In this document: piece by piece, positions 8,725 through 16,740 of the stretch | How positions within the stretch are numbered: position 1 is the stretch's first letter | Layout of the letters: each line of letters starts with the position of its first letter | DNA from: an uncultured Pelagibacteraceae bacterium | GTDB taxonomy: Bacteria > Pseudomonadota > Alphaproteobacteria > Pelagibacterales > Pelagibacteraceae | Length of the DNA stretch: 64,000 nucleotides | Direction of reading: 5' to 3' | Assembly (NCBI GenBank): GCA_902629935.1 | Contig: CACOSU010000002.1 | Span: forward strand, 1-64,000 | Translations under genes and position numbers: made by a program | The notes under the pieces: model-generated | Database searches by the model: none | What the model was told of the DNA's origin: nothing | Seen by the model: the letters and a program-made list of their open reading frames with translations, nothing else

Positions 8725-9813
8725 TTATTGTAAGTGTTTATAAATTGTTGTTCTAGAAACACCCAGTTTTCTTGAGGTAGCAGAAATATTATTTGTTTCA
8801 CTAAAAGTGGATCTGATTAAAGTACATTTTTCTCTTTTAATTTTTGTATCTTCACAATTTTTACATGTATTTGTTTTTTTCTCTTTTTTAACTTTAGTAA
8901 ATTGATTTTCTTTGAAAATTTGACTTCTTACCACAAAAACAGAGGAACCTAAATGATCAGTAATTTTTAATATTTTATTGTTTAATAAATCTGATGCAAT
9001 CGAAGAAAAAGAATTAGTAAAAATTTTATTAAAATTTTCATTTTTAAGATCTACTAATCCATTAAGCATAATCTTTGCACTACTGTTTGCACCCACAATT
9101 AGACCATCTCCATTAATAGCTAACAAACCTACACTTGTCGTAGAAAGGTATTCTTGTCGAGGGTGAAAGGATAAAATTAATTCATGTTCAAACTTTTTCA
9201 AAAATAATTTTGTTTCAATACTTCTGGTTGCAAGATTTACTAAAGCTAAAGTATGTTGTTCTCTAGACATGTAATTAGTAGAAGCATCTATAATTCCAAT
9301 AGTCTTGCCATCATAATTAATTATTGGACTTGCAAAACATGATATATTTTCATGTGCTACAAAAAAATGTTCTTTGCCGGAGACTATTGTTGGTTTTTTT
9401 AATTCTACTGATAATCCCAAGCCATTTGTGCCACAAATTTTTTCAGCCCAAATCGATCCAGGTATTACTGTTTTACCAACATCTGTTTGAAGACACGTCT
9501 TGTCATATATTGTATCTAGTACCAAGCCATTTTCATTTGAATACGCAACCATAAAATTAGTTCCAGCAATTTGTGAGTATAAAAGCTCCAATTCTGGAAG
9601 TACTATTTTTCTAAGGGACTTATTTTTTTCTTTAATTTCATTTAATTCTATGGAAGAAATTACGCTTTGTCTTGGATCTTTAAATGGATTAAGTCCTTTA
9701 GTAATACATCTAGACCAACTATCAGAAATATCTTTGCCCATTTGATAGGACATCATTCCCCTTTTTTTTAAAATATTTTTAAATTCTTTGTTTATCGCTG
9801 ATAAATTGCTCAT
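8725..9813 (-). CDS. AcoR-like transcriptional regulator: GAF sensor plus Fis-type HTH, no AAA+ domain
   Basis: A 362-residue protein built like the ends of AcoR/DhaR activators. A GAF-type sensor (about residues 60-200; for example the segment CGTNGLGLSVE) is followed by a PAS-like segment (about 220-300). A cysteine cluster C-x2-C-x9-C lies at residues 317, 320 and 330, and a Fis-type helix-turn-helix (ISATSRKLGVSRTTIYKHLQ) forms the very C-terminus. The sigma-54-contacting AAA+ domain, usually between sensor and HTH, is absent. The gene is divergent from the alcohol dehydrogenase and ABC importer operon, which it probably controls. The ligand is unknown. Confidence 0.75.
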   Translation of the reverse strand: MSNLSAINKEFKNILKKRGMMSYQMGKDISDSWSRCITKGLNPFKDPRQSVISSIELNEIKEKNKSLRKIVLPELELLYSQIAGTNFMVAYSNENGLVLDTIYDKTCLQTDVGKTVIPGSIWAEKICGTNGLGLSVELKKPTIVSGKEHFFVAHENISCFASPIINYDGKTIGIIDASTNYMSREQHTLALVNLATRSIETKLFLKKFEHELILSFHPRQEYLSTTSVGLLAINGDGLIVGANSSAKIMLNGLVDLKNENFNKIFTNSFSSIASDLLNNKILKITDHLGSSVFVVRSQIFKENQFTKVKKEKKTNTCKNCEDTKIKREKCTLIRSTFSETNNISATSRKLGVSRTTIYKHLQ

Positions 9814-9897
9814 TTTTTAAAAGATAATTAAAAATTTCATATTCAACAACTAATCATAGGTTGTATTTGTAAACTTTTTGAACACTTAAAAGCAGCA

Positions 9898-9926
9898 TTG
9901 ACTCCAGTGGACTTCGATTTTTTAAT
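9898..9926 (+). promoter_or_regulatory. Sigma-70-type promoter for the alcohol dehydrogenase / ABC importer operon
   Basis: TTGACT (9898-9903) and TTTAAT (9921-9926) each match five of six consensus bases and are separated by exactly 17 bases. The spacer contains a small dyad TCCA-G-TGGA (9903-9911), a possible operator half-overlapping the -35 box. No sigma-54 GG/GC pattern was seen, in line with the divergent regulator lacking an AAA+ domain. This is read from sequence only. Confidence 0.5.
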
Positions 9927-9958
9927 AAGGTTTTAAAAAAATATAGGGAGATGAAGAA

Positions 9959-11020
9959 ATGAAAGCACAGGTTTTGCACAAGTATGACCCAGCGATGAAA
10001 GAAAAGGTTTGGGTTACAGGTGAAGAAATGCCAGATCCAAAGATTGAGAAGGCATCAGACGTTATTGTTAAAATTGGTGCTGCAGGTGTTTGCAGAACAG
10101 ATTTACATATAATTGAAGGAGTATGGAAACATATTCAAGACCCAGATGGAACATTGTTGCCATGTGTAATGGGACATGAGAATGCTGGATGGGTTGAGGA
10201 TGTAGGTAAAGATGTAACAGAATATAAAAAAGGTGACCCTGTTATTTTGCATCCTTTAATTTCTGGAACAGGTGGTACTTGTTTAGATTGTAGAAGGGGA
10301 AATGATATGCATGCTGCTTCTGGAGCGTTTCCGGGTTTAAGTATTAAAGAGGGAGGATATTCAGAGCTATTAAAAACAAGTGTTAGAAATTTAATTAAGC
10401 TTCCAAAAGTATTAGCACCTAAGGATGTTGCTCCTTTTTCAGACGCAGGTCTTACAGCTTATAGAGTTGTTAAAAAAGCAACTAGACACTTATTGCCAGG
10501 ACAAAGTTGTACAGTAATTGGTGCTGGAGGTTTAGGACATATTGCTATTCAGTGTTTAAAAGCAATGTGTGCTGCTGATATTATAATAGTTGAAAAATCA
10601 GAAGCAGCTTTAAAACACGCAATGGAACTTGGTGGTGATCACGGAGTTTTAATTGACGGAAACGAAATTGAAAAAGTTCAAGAACTTACTAAGGGCAAAG
10701 GTTCTGAAGCAGTTATAGATTTTGTTGGAGAAAAAGGATCTACTGCCATGGGAATTCAAATGACTTCTAATGGTGGTTTTTACTACATTGTTGGATACGG
10801 AGAAGAAATTAAGTCGCTTGCGGTTGATTTAATTATTTCTGAGAAAACGATTGTAGGTAATTTAGTGGGAACGTGGTCTGAATTATATGAATTAATGGAG
10901 TTAGCTGATCGAGGAAAAGTTAAGCTTTCTATGGAAGAATATAAATTGGACGATGCTAATAAAGCACTTCATGATCTTAACGATGGTAAGGTTAAGGGAC
11001 GAGCTGTTTTAGTTCCATAA
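9959..11020 (+). CDS. Zinc-dependent medium-chain alcohol dehydrogenase
   Basis: A 353-residue MDR-family dehydrogenase. Cys45 in GVCRTDLH and the GHENAG motif (His73, Glu74) form the catalytic zinc site. VIGAGGLGHIAIQ is the nucleotide fold, and the acidic residue after IIV suggests NAD over NADP. The structural zinc lobe, normally C-x2-C-x2-C-x7-C, keeps Cys108 and Cys111 but has Gly at 114 and 122, so that site is probably empty. A ribosome site GGGAG precedes the ATG. It heads the operon with the ABC importer, 27 bases before the binding protein, which suggests the imported compound is an alcohol or polyol or yields one. Confidence 0.82.
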   Translation: MKAQVLHKYDPAMKEKVWVTGEEMPDPKIEKASDVIVKIGAAGVCRTDLHIIEGVWKHIQDPDGTLLPCVMGHENAGWVEDVGKDVTEYKKGDPVILHPLISGTGGTCLDCRRGNDMHAASGAFPGLSIKEGGYSELLKTSVRNLIKLPKVLAPKDVAPFSDAGLTAYRVVKKATRHLLPGQSCTVIGAGGLGHIAIQCLKAMCAADIIIVEKSEAALKHAMELGGDHGVLIDGNEIEKVQELTKGKGSEAVIDFVGEKGSTAMGIQMTSNGGFYYIVGYGEEIKSLAVDLIISEKTIVGNLVGTWSELYELMELADRGKVKLSMEEYKLDDANKALHDLNDGKVKGRAVLVP

Positions 11021-11047
11021 TTTAAGTAAAGGAAGAAAGAGGAAATA

Positions 11048-12586
11048 ATGAAAATAATGAAAACCTGCTTAACGGCTATTATATCAAGTTTAATGATATT
11101 TAGTCCTATGGCATACGCAGATAAGTGGAGTGATCAATTTCCACATATCAAAGCTACTGGAGATATTCCTGGCGACTGTTCTTATGAGAAGATGTCTAAG
11201 AAAAATTATAAAGGAAAAACTCTTAAAATAAATACTCACGCAATTCCTGTAATGGGAGAGCCAACAGCTCTACACGCTGAGCAGTTTGAAAAATTAACAG
11301 GTGCTAAAGTTGAAGTTACACATACACCAGCAGGTGATTTGTACTCAAAAGCGATGGTTCCTTTTCAAGCTGGACAAGCACCTTACGATATTGTGTTTGG
11401 ATTTTCTAACTTCATCAATGACTGGAAAAGATATTTAGCACCAGTTCCTAAGAAGTACATGAATTCACCTGAGATGAAAGACGTAACTAAATCTCACATG
11501 GGTGTATCATCTTGGGATGGAACTATGTACCAATACCCAGTTGATGGTGACAGACATTATCTAAAATACAGAAAAGACGTAATAGATAATCCTGAAATGC
11601 AGAAAAAATATAAAGCAGATACAGGTAAAGATCTAAAAGTTCCTACAACTTGGAAAGAATATGGCGAAATGGCTAAATACTTCAATGGTTGGGACTGGGA
11701 TGGAGATGGAGAAAAAGAATACGGTTCGGCTGAAGTCATGAAAAAAGACGATTTAATGTTTGCTGCTTTTTTTAGTAGGTCGGTAGCGTACGCTAAAAAT
11801 CCAAGAACTCCAGGTGGTTTCTTTTTTGATTTAGAAACTATGAAGCCAAATATCAATAACCCTGGTTTTGTCGAAGCATTAACTGATTGGGTTGAAGCTA
11901 CAAAATATGTGCCTCCAGGAGGAACAAACTTTGGTCTGGGTGATGAAATCGGATCATTTGGTGGTGGACAAACTTTGTTTAGTTTTTCATGGGATGATGC
12001 ATTTATTGCAGCGATGCAAGATGATAGTCCAATTAAAAATAAAGTTGGTGCAGCTCCACTTCCAGGCGCTAACAAAGTTTGGAACAGAGTATCTAATAGC
12101 TGGGAAAACCAATATAACCAAGCTCCGTACATTGTGTGGGGTTGGGCTGTAGGTGTTGCTAAGAAAAGTAAAGTAAAAAACATGGCGTTCGATTATTTAT
12201 GTTTCTTTTCTAACGGCGCAAACCACCAAGCTGACCTAGCAATTGGAAGATTTGGTGTAAACCCATTTAAAAACTCAGACTTTGACCCAAATATTTATAT
12301 AAATAGTATGGGTTGGGATCCAGAGATTGCTAACAGTTACACTAAAACACTTTTAGATATGGAAAAAAGTAATAACAGAGTTTTCCCTCTAAGAGTTCCA
12401 GGTGTATTTGAATTTACAAGTGCTGTTGCTACAGGTACTTCAAAAGCTTTAGCAGGACAATTATCTCCTCAAGAGGCTTTAGATGAAGTTGCAAAAGAGT
12501 GGGAAGCAATTGTAAGCAGAGTAGGTAAAAAAGCAGTTCAAAAAGCTTATTCTGTTGGTGTCAAAATGGAAGACAACAAACTATAA
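11048..12586 (+). CDS. ABC importer periplasmic substrate-binding protein (family 1, large)
   Basis: A 512-residue protein with a Sec signal peptide (residues 1-24, ending SPMAYA) and a long sugar/polyol-type binding fold. Segments such as YPVDGDRHYLKYRKDV and SFSWDDAFIAAM are typical of extracellular solute-binding family 1. At about 490 mature residues it is longer than maltose-type proteins (about 370) and nearer the large proteins of glycerol-type importers. It follows the alcohol dehydrogenase and precedes two permeases and two ATPases. A strong stem-loop follows the stop, probably raising binding-protein levels over the permeases. The ligand is not determinable here. Confidence 0.85.
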   Translation: MKIMKTCLTAIISSLMIFSPMAYADKWSDQFPHIKATGDIPGDCSYEKMSKKNYKGKTLKINTHAIPVMGEPTALHAEQFEKLTGAKVEVTHTPAGDLYSKAMVPFQAGQAPYDIVFGFSNFINDWKRYLAPVPKKYMNSPEMKDVTKSHMGVSSWDGTMYQYPVDGDRHYLKYRKDVIDNPEMQKKYKADTGKDLKVPTTWKEYGEMAKYFNGWDWDGDGEKEYGSAEVMKKDDLMFAAFFSRSVAYAKNPRTPGGFFFDLETMKPNINNPGFVEALTDWVEATKYVPPGGTNFGLGDEIGSFGGGQTLFSFSWDDAFIAAMQDDSPIKNKVGAAPLPGANKVWNRVSNSWENQYNQAPYIVWGWAVGVAKKSKVKNMAFDYLCFFSNGANHQADLAIGRFGVNPFKNSDFDPNIYINSMGWDPEIANSYTKTLLDMEKSNNRVFPLRVPGVFEFTSAVATGTSKALAGQLSPQEALDEVAKEWEAIVSRVGKKAVQKAYSVGVKMEDNKL

Positions 12587-12600
12587 TTACAAAATACTTT

Positions 12601-12628
12601 ATGTGGCCATTAATTTTAATGGCCACAT
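12601..12628 (+). terminator. Intra-operon stem-loop after the ABC binding-protein gene
   Basis: ATGTGGCCATTAA and its exact reverse complement TTAATGGCCACAT are separated by two bases (12-base-pair stem with a 4-base loop). No T-run follows, so it reads as an mRNA-stabilising or attenuating hairpin more than a full terminator. Its place between binding protein and permeases is a common device for unequal expression. Confidence 0.7.
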
Positions 12629-12660
12629 ATCATAGAAATAATATAATCCATAATTTATAA

Positions 12661-13524
12661 ATGAACTTTAAGCATAAATATTTTTTCCTATTTCCAGGTC
12701 TATTTGTGTTGATTGGAATTTTAATTTTTCCAATTATCTTCGTAGTAAGATTAAGTTTGTCTGGGTGGAATAGTTATAATCCAGGTTTAGATTATATAGG
12801 TTTAGAAAATTATGTCAGATTATTTACGGATGATCCTAGATTCTGGGAGTCATTTTTTAGATTAAGTTTTTTGTCAGTTACAACAGTTATTCTACAATAC
12901 GTGATTGGCTTTGCATTAGCTCATATGGTTTGGAAAGATATTAAGTTTAAAAGATTTTTCAGAGTTCTTTTTTTAGTTCCAATGATGACAACTCCAGTGA
13001 TCATGACAGTTATTTGGAGAACTTTTTTTCATGAGTCTCTTGGGCCAGTAAATGATCTTTTGTCAATTTTTGGAGTAGCTCCAAAATGGTTGACAGATCC
13101 AGTTATCGCAAAATTTACAGTAATTATTGTTGAGGTATGGCAATGGACTCCATTTATGTTTTTGCTTTTACTAGCTGGCTTACTATCTTTACCAAAAGAA
13201 CCTTTTTTAGCTGCTGCAATAGATGGTGCTAGCCCTGTGAGAAAATTTATTTATGTTACATTTCCTTTGATGGCACCAATATCAATTGGAGCAATTATAA
13301 TAAGGCTAATAGAGGCATCAAAAATCATGGATACTGTTTATGTCTTAACCTCTGGGGGACCAGGAACTTCCACTGAAACCTCAAGTTTTTATATCTTCAT
13401 TAAAGGGTTGAGAGAGTTTCAAATGGGATACGCAGCATCAATGTCATTCACTTACTTAATAATCATGATAATAAGCTTAACTATTATAGCAAAAGTCCTA
13501 ACTAAAATTTTACTAAAAGAATAG
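12661..13524 (+). CDS. ABC importer permease (MalF/UgpA type)
   Basis: A 287-residue inner-membrane protein with six transmembrane helices. The EAA loop AAAIDGASPVRKFIYVTFP (about residues 181-199) docks onto the ATPase. The protein has the size and topology of the first permease of sugar/polyol ABC importers. It starts 74 bases after the binding-protein stop, beyond the hairpin, and ends 3 bases before the second permease. It forms the translocation channel with the next gene product. Confidence 0.88.
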   Translation: MNFKHKYFFLFPGLFVLIGILIFPIIFVVRLSLSGWNSYNPGLDYIGLENYVRLFTDDPRFWESFFRLSFLSVTTVILQYVIGFALAHMVWKDIKFKRFFRVLFLVPMMTTPVIMTVIWRTFFHESLGPVNDLLSIFGVAPKWLTDPVIAKFTVIIVEVWQWTPFMFLLLLAGLLSLPKEPFLAAAIDGASPVRKFIYVTFPLMAPISIGAIIIRLIEASKIMDTVYVLTSGGPGTSTETSSFYIFIKGLREFQMGYAASMSFTYLIIMIISLTIIAKVLTKILLKE

Positions 13525-13527
13525 ATC

Positions 13528-14376
13528 ATGAATAAATTTTATATTTTTTTAAAATATTTCTTTATTATAATTTGGACTGTTTTTGTGGTGGCGCCATTTC
13601 TTTGGGCATTAACTACTTCTTTCAAAGATTTTCAGTCAGTAAATGCTGGTGTAACTTATATACCATGGATAGATTTTGAACCTAATTTAGAGGGTTGGAA
13701 GGTTTTAATTAAATCACCAGCGAAAGGTGGTGTAGATATAGTAGAGCCTTACTTTAATAGTTTGTTTGTGACTTGCACTGCAAGTTTAATCAGCATTATT
13801 CTTGGAACATTGTCAGCCTATGCATTATCAAGGTATACCTTTAAGGCGGGATTTGTAAAAAATAATGATATTACTTTTTTCTTTATCTCACAAAGAATCA
13901 TGCCTCCAATTGTTTTATCAATACCTTTTTTCTTATTTTTAAGTGCAATAAATCTTTTAGACAGTCTCGTTGGACTCATAGTTGTTTACATTGTTTTACT
14001 TATGCCAATTGCAGTTTGGATTATGGTAGATTTTTTTAACAAAGTTCCTAGAGAAATTGATGAGACTGCATTAATTGATGGTTGCAACCCCTATCAAGCA
14101 TTTTTAAAAGTTGTTCTGCCAAACTCAATACCTGGATTAATTGTTGCTGGAATGTTTTGCATAATTTTTGGATGGATTGATTTTTTCTTTGCTTTTATTT
14201 TAACATTTACTGAGGTGCAGTTATTACCAGTTAAGATTGTTGCGTTAAATTCATCGGTAACTCCTTGGTGGAGTTTATCAGCATCAGCTTTAGTGTCAGT
14301 AGCACCATTAATTATCGTCGCATTTATTGTTGAACGATATTTATCTAAAGGAAATTTATCAGGAGCTATTAAATAA
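13528..14376 (+). CDS. ABC importer permease (MalG/UgpE type)
   Basis: A 282-residue six-helix permease. The EAA loop ETALIDGCNPYQAFLKVVLP (about residues 186-205) and the long periplasmic loop after helix 1 fit the MalG side of the family. The stop codon overlaps the next ATPase start by one base (TAATG), indicating translational coupling. It pairs with the preceding permease. Confidence 0.88.
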   Translation: MNKFYIFLKYFFIIIWTVFVVAPFLWALTTSFKDFQSVNAGVTYIPWIDFEPNLEGWKVLIKSPAKGGVDIVEPYFNSLFVTCTASLISIILGTLSAYALSRYTFKAGFVKNNDITFFFISQRIMPPIVLSIPFFLFLSAINLLDSLVGLIVVYIVLLMPIAVWIMVDFFNKVPREIDETALIDGCNPYQAFLKVVLPNSIPGLIVAGMFCIIFGWIDFFFAFILTFTEVQLLPVKIVALNSSVTPWWSLSASALVSVAPLIIVAFIVERYLSKGNLSGAIK

Positions 14377-15455
14377 TGAATTTAATTGCTAATAATTTAT
14401 CATATAAACCAGATGATCAATTTCACTTGAATGAAGTATCTTTCAGTTTTAAAGAGGGGAACCTTTATACAATTCTTGGAAGAACATTATCTGGAAAGAC
14501 AACTTTATTAAAAACAATAGCCGGTCTTGTAACTCCTGATAGTGGCGATATTGAATTTGATGGTAAAAATTTTTTAAAAATTCCTGTTTGGGAGAGGAAT
14601 GTAGCGATGGTTTATCAGCAATTCATAAATTACCCTCACCTCAATGTTTTTGAAAATGTAGCTTTTCCTTTGAAACAAAGAAAAATAGAACAAACTATTG
14701 TTATTGAAAAAGTAATGGATGCATTAAAATCTGTTGGATTAAATGGTTATGAAAATAGAAAGATACAAGAGCTTTCTGGAGGTCAGCAGCAAAGGGTTTC
14801 GCTTGCAAGATCCTTAGTTAAAAGCGCAAAAATATTATTGCTAGATGAGCCACTGGTAAACTTGGATTACAAATTAAGAGAGCAACTTAGAGAAGAGTTT
14901 AAAAATCTATTTTCAAAAGGGTTAGCAGATGAAACAATATTAATTTATTCAACTACTGATCCAAGAGAAACTATGGAATTAAATGGTGAAGTTATAGTTC
15001 TAGATGAAGGTAAGGTCTTACAAGTTGGTCCGGCGAAAGATATATTTGAAAATCCAAATTCATTAAAAGTTGCAGAAATTTCTAATGATCCACCAATGAA
15101 TATAATAGAAGCTAAAATTTTAGATAATCATATTAAATTTGAAGGCATAGATCTAGAGGCTCCAGAACATTTATCTAAGTTAACAGAAGATGGTTTAAAA
15201 ATTGGATTAAGATCATCTGATATTGAATTAAATGAAAATGGACATGAATTTGAAGTTGAACTTGCAGAAATTAGTGGTTCAGAAACATTGCTTCATTTAA
15301 AAAGGGGAAACACAAAAATTATAGTTTTAATAGAAGAAGTTTTAAATTTTAAGATTCATGACAAAGTTAAAATTAATTTTAAAATCGATAGAGCTTATGC
15401 GTTTCATGTTAATGGAAAATTAGCATCTTCACCTTTTGGAGTTTTAGATGGCTAA
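14376..15455 (+). CDS. ABC importer ATPase 1 (GlpS-like, H-loop histidine missing)
   Basis: A 359-residue nucleotide-binding subunit with an OB-type regulatory tail. Walker A is GRTLSGKTT (residues 35-43), the signature is intact (LSGGQ, 133-137) and Walker B is LLLDEP. The switch histidine, normally YVTHD, is replaced: YSTTD puts Thr194 where His is expected. The D-loop is VNLD. This combination matches what I recall of GlpS of the rhizobial glycerol importer. It overlaps the next ATPase gene by 8 bases. It probably works as a heterodimer with that protein. Confidence 0.85.
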   Translation: MNLIANNLSYKPDDQFHLNEVSFSFKEGNLYTILGRTLSGKTTLLKTIAGLVTPDSGDIEFDGKNFLKIPVWERNVAMVYQQFINYPHLNVFENVAFPLKQRKIEQTIVIEKVMDALKSVGLNGYENRKIQELSGGQQQRVSLARSLVKSAKILLLDEPLVNLDYKLREQLREEFKNLFSKGLADETILIYSTTDPRETMELNGEVIVLDEGKVLQVGPAKDIFENPNSLKVAEISNDPPMNIIEAKILDNHIKFEGIDLEAPEHLSKLTEDGLKIGLRSSDIELNENGHEFEVELAEISGSETLLHLKRGNTKIIVLIEEVLNFKIHDKVKINFKIDRAYAFHVNGKLASSPFGVLDG

Positions 15456-16521
15456 AATTGATTTAAGCAACATATCTCATTCATACAATCAAAATGACCC
15501 TAATCCAGTTTATGCTTTAAATCCTTTTTCGATGACTTGGGAAAATGGAAATAGATATGCAATATTAGGACCTTCAGGATGCGGAAAAACTACAATGTTA
15601 AATATTGTTTCTGGTTTAGTAAGACCTTCTGCTGGACGAATACTATTTGATGATAAAAATGTTACAGACTTAATAACAGAAGACAGAAATATTGCTCAAG
15701 TTTTTCAGTTTCCAGTCATTTATAATACAATGACTGTTTATGAAAATTTAGCATTCCCACTTAAATGTAGAAATTTTTCTAAAAACAAAACGGATGAAAG
15801 AGTAAATTCAGTTGCCGAAACTTTGAACCTAAAATCTTTTTTAAATTCTCCTGCTAGAAAATTAACAGCAGATCAAAAGCAACTAATATCTTTGGGCAGA
15901 GGACTTGTAAGAGAGGATGTTGCTGCTGTTTTGATGGACGAACCGTTAACAGTTATCGATCCAGATTTAAAATTTAGATTAAGAAGAAATCTTAAAGAAA
16001 TTAATGAGCAATATAAAACAACATTGGTGTATGTTACTCATGATCAAAATGAGGCAATGACTTTTGCTGATAATATAATTGTTATGAGCGAAGGCGAAGT
16101 AGTTCAAACTGGTTCACCAAAAGAACTTTTTGAAAGACCAAATACAACATTTGTTGGATACTTTATTGGATCTCCAGCAATGAATTTATTTGAAAGTGAG
16201 GCTTCATCAAACAATAGTGTTAAAATTAATAATATTTTAATTAAAACACAAACAAATTTATCTAACTTAAAAACTAAAAATATTAAATTAGGAATTAGAT
16301 CGGAATTCATTAAAATTGCACAAAACCAAAATGAAAATTTGGTTGACGTTAATGTTGAAAAAGTTGAGGATCTTGGGAATTATAAGTTAATCACAGCTAA
16401 AATGGGAAACTTTACAATTAAATCAAAAGTTAATAGAGAAACAGAAATTCCAAATCAGAAACTTAAACTTCACATACCTGCCGAGAAATGTTGTATCTAT
16501 GAGGATAATAAATTGATTTAG
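15448..16521 (+). CDS. ABC importer ATPase 2 (GlpT-like, degenerate signature motif)
   Basis: A 357-residue nucleotide-binding subunit with Walker A GPSGCGKTT, Walker B VLMDEP and a normal switch histidine (YVTHD, His198). The signature motif LSGGQ is degenerate, LTADQ (139-143), and the D-loop is TVID. Its defects complement those of ATPase 1, so the pair would form one canonical and one degenerate ATP site. The C-terminal third is the regulatory OB fold of sugar-type importers. It is the last gene of the operon; the next gene is 129 bases away and has its own upstream dyads. Confidence 0.85.
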   Translation: MAKIDLSNISHSYNQNDPNPVYALNPFSMTWENGNRYAILGPSGCGKTTMLNIVSGLVRPSAGRILFDDKNVTDLITEDRNIAQVFQFPVIYNTMTVYENLAFPLKCRNFSKNKTDERVNSVAETLNLKSFLNSPARKLTADQKQLISLGRGLVREDVAAVLMDEPLTVIDPDLKFRLRRNLKEINEQYKTTLVYVTHDQNEAMTFADNIIVMSEGEVVQTGSPKELFERPNTTFVGYFIGSPAMNLFESEASSNNSVKINNILIKTQTNLSNLKTKNIKLGIRSEFIKIAQNQNENLVDVNVEKVEDLGNYKLITAKMGNFTIKSKVNRETEIPNQKLKLHIPAEKCCIYEDNKLI

Positions 16522-16558
16522 AATCAACTAATAATTGAAATTTTCTATTCTGAGGTTA

Positions 16559-16569
16559 ATTGTGACAAT
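16559..16569. promoter_or_regulatory. Dyad ATTGT-G-ACAAT upstream of TRAP binding protein 1
   Basis: A perfect 5+1+5 inverted repeat 81 bases before the ATG of the first TRAP binding-protein gene. A related dyad sits 84 bases before the second TRAP binding-protein gene. A direct repeat TGTGAC (16561-16566 and 16571-16576) overlaps it with 10-base phasing. It is a candidate operator shared by the two systems; the binding factor is unknown. Confidence 0.4.
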
Positions 16570-16621
16570 CTGTGACTCTTTTTAGAAAGACTCCAATTTG
16601 AATTTATGTTTTATTCCTCGC

Positions 16622-16740
16622 CAGTTAATTAACTAATAAGGGAGAAACTAATGATTAAAGAAAAAAAATCATTGAAGGGTTCAAAAACTCCTTCAAGACG
16701 TAAGTTCTTCAAAGCAGCAGCAGCAACTGGTGCAGCAGCA
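16622..16740 (+). repeat. Duplicated 5' module of TRAP binding-protein genes, copy 1
   Basis: This stretch contains a palindrome AGTTAATTAACT (16623-16634), the ribosome site and the first codons of the gene. It matches 21424-21543 closely, including an identical run at 16647-16678 versus 21450-21481 and another in the twin-arginine codons. The similarity ends at the signal-peptide cleavage region, and the mature proteins are much more divergent. Confidence 0.7.
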
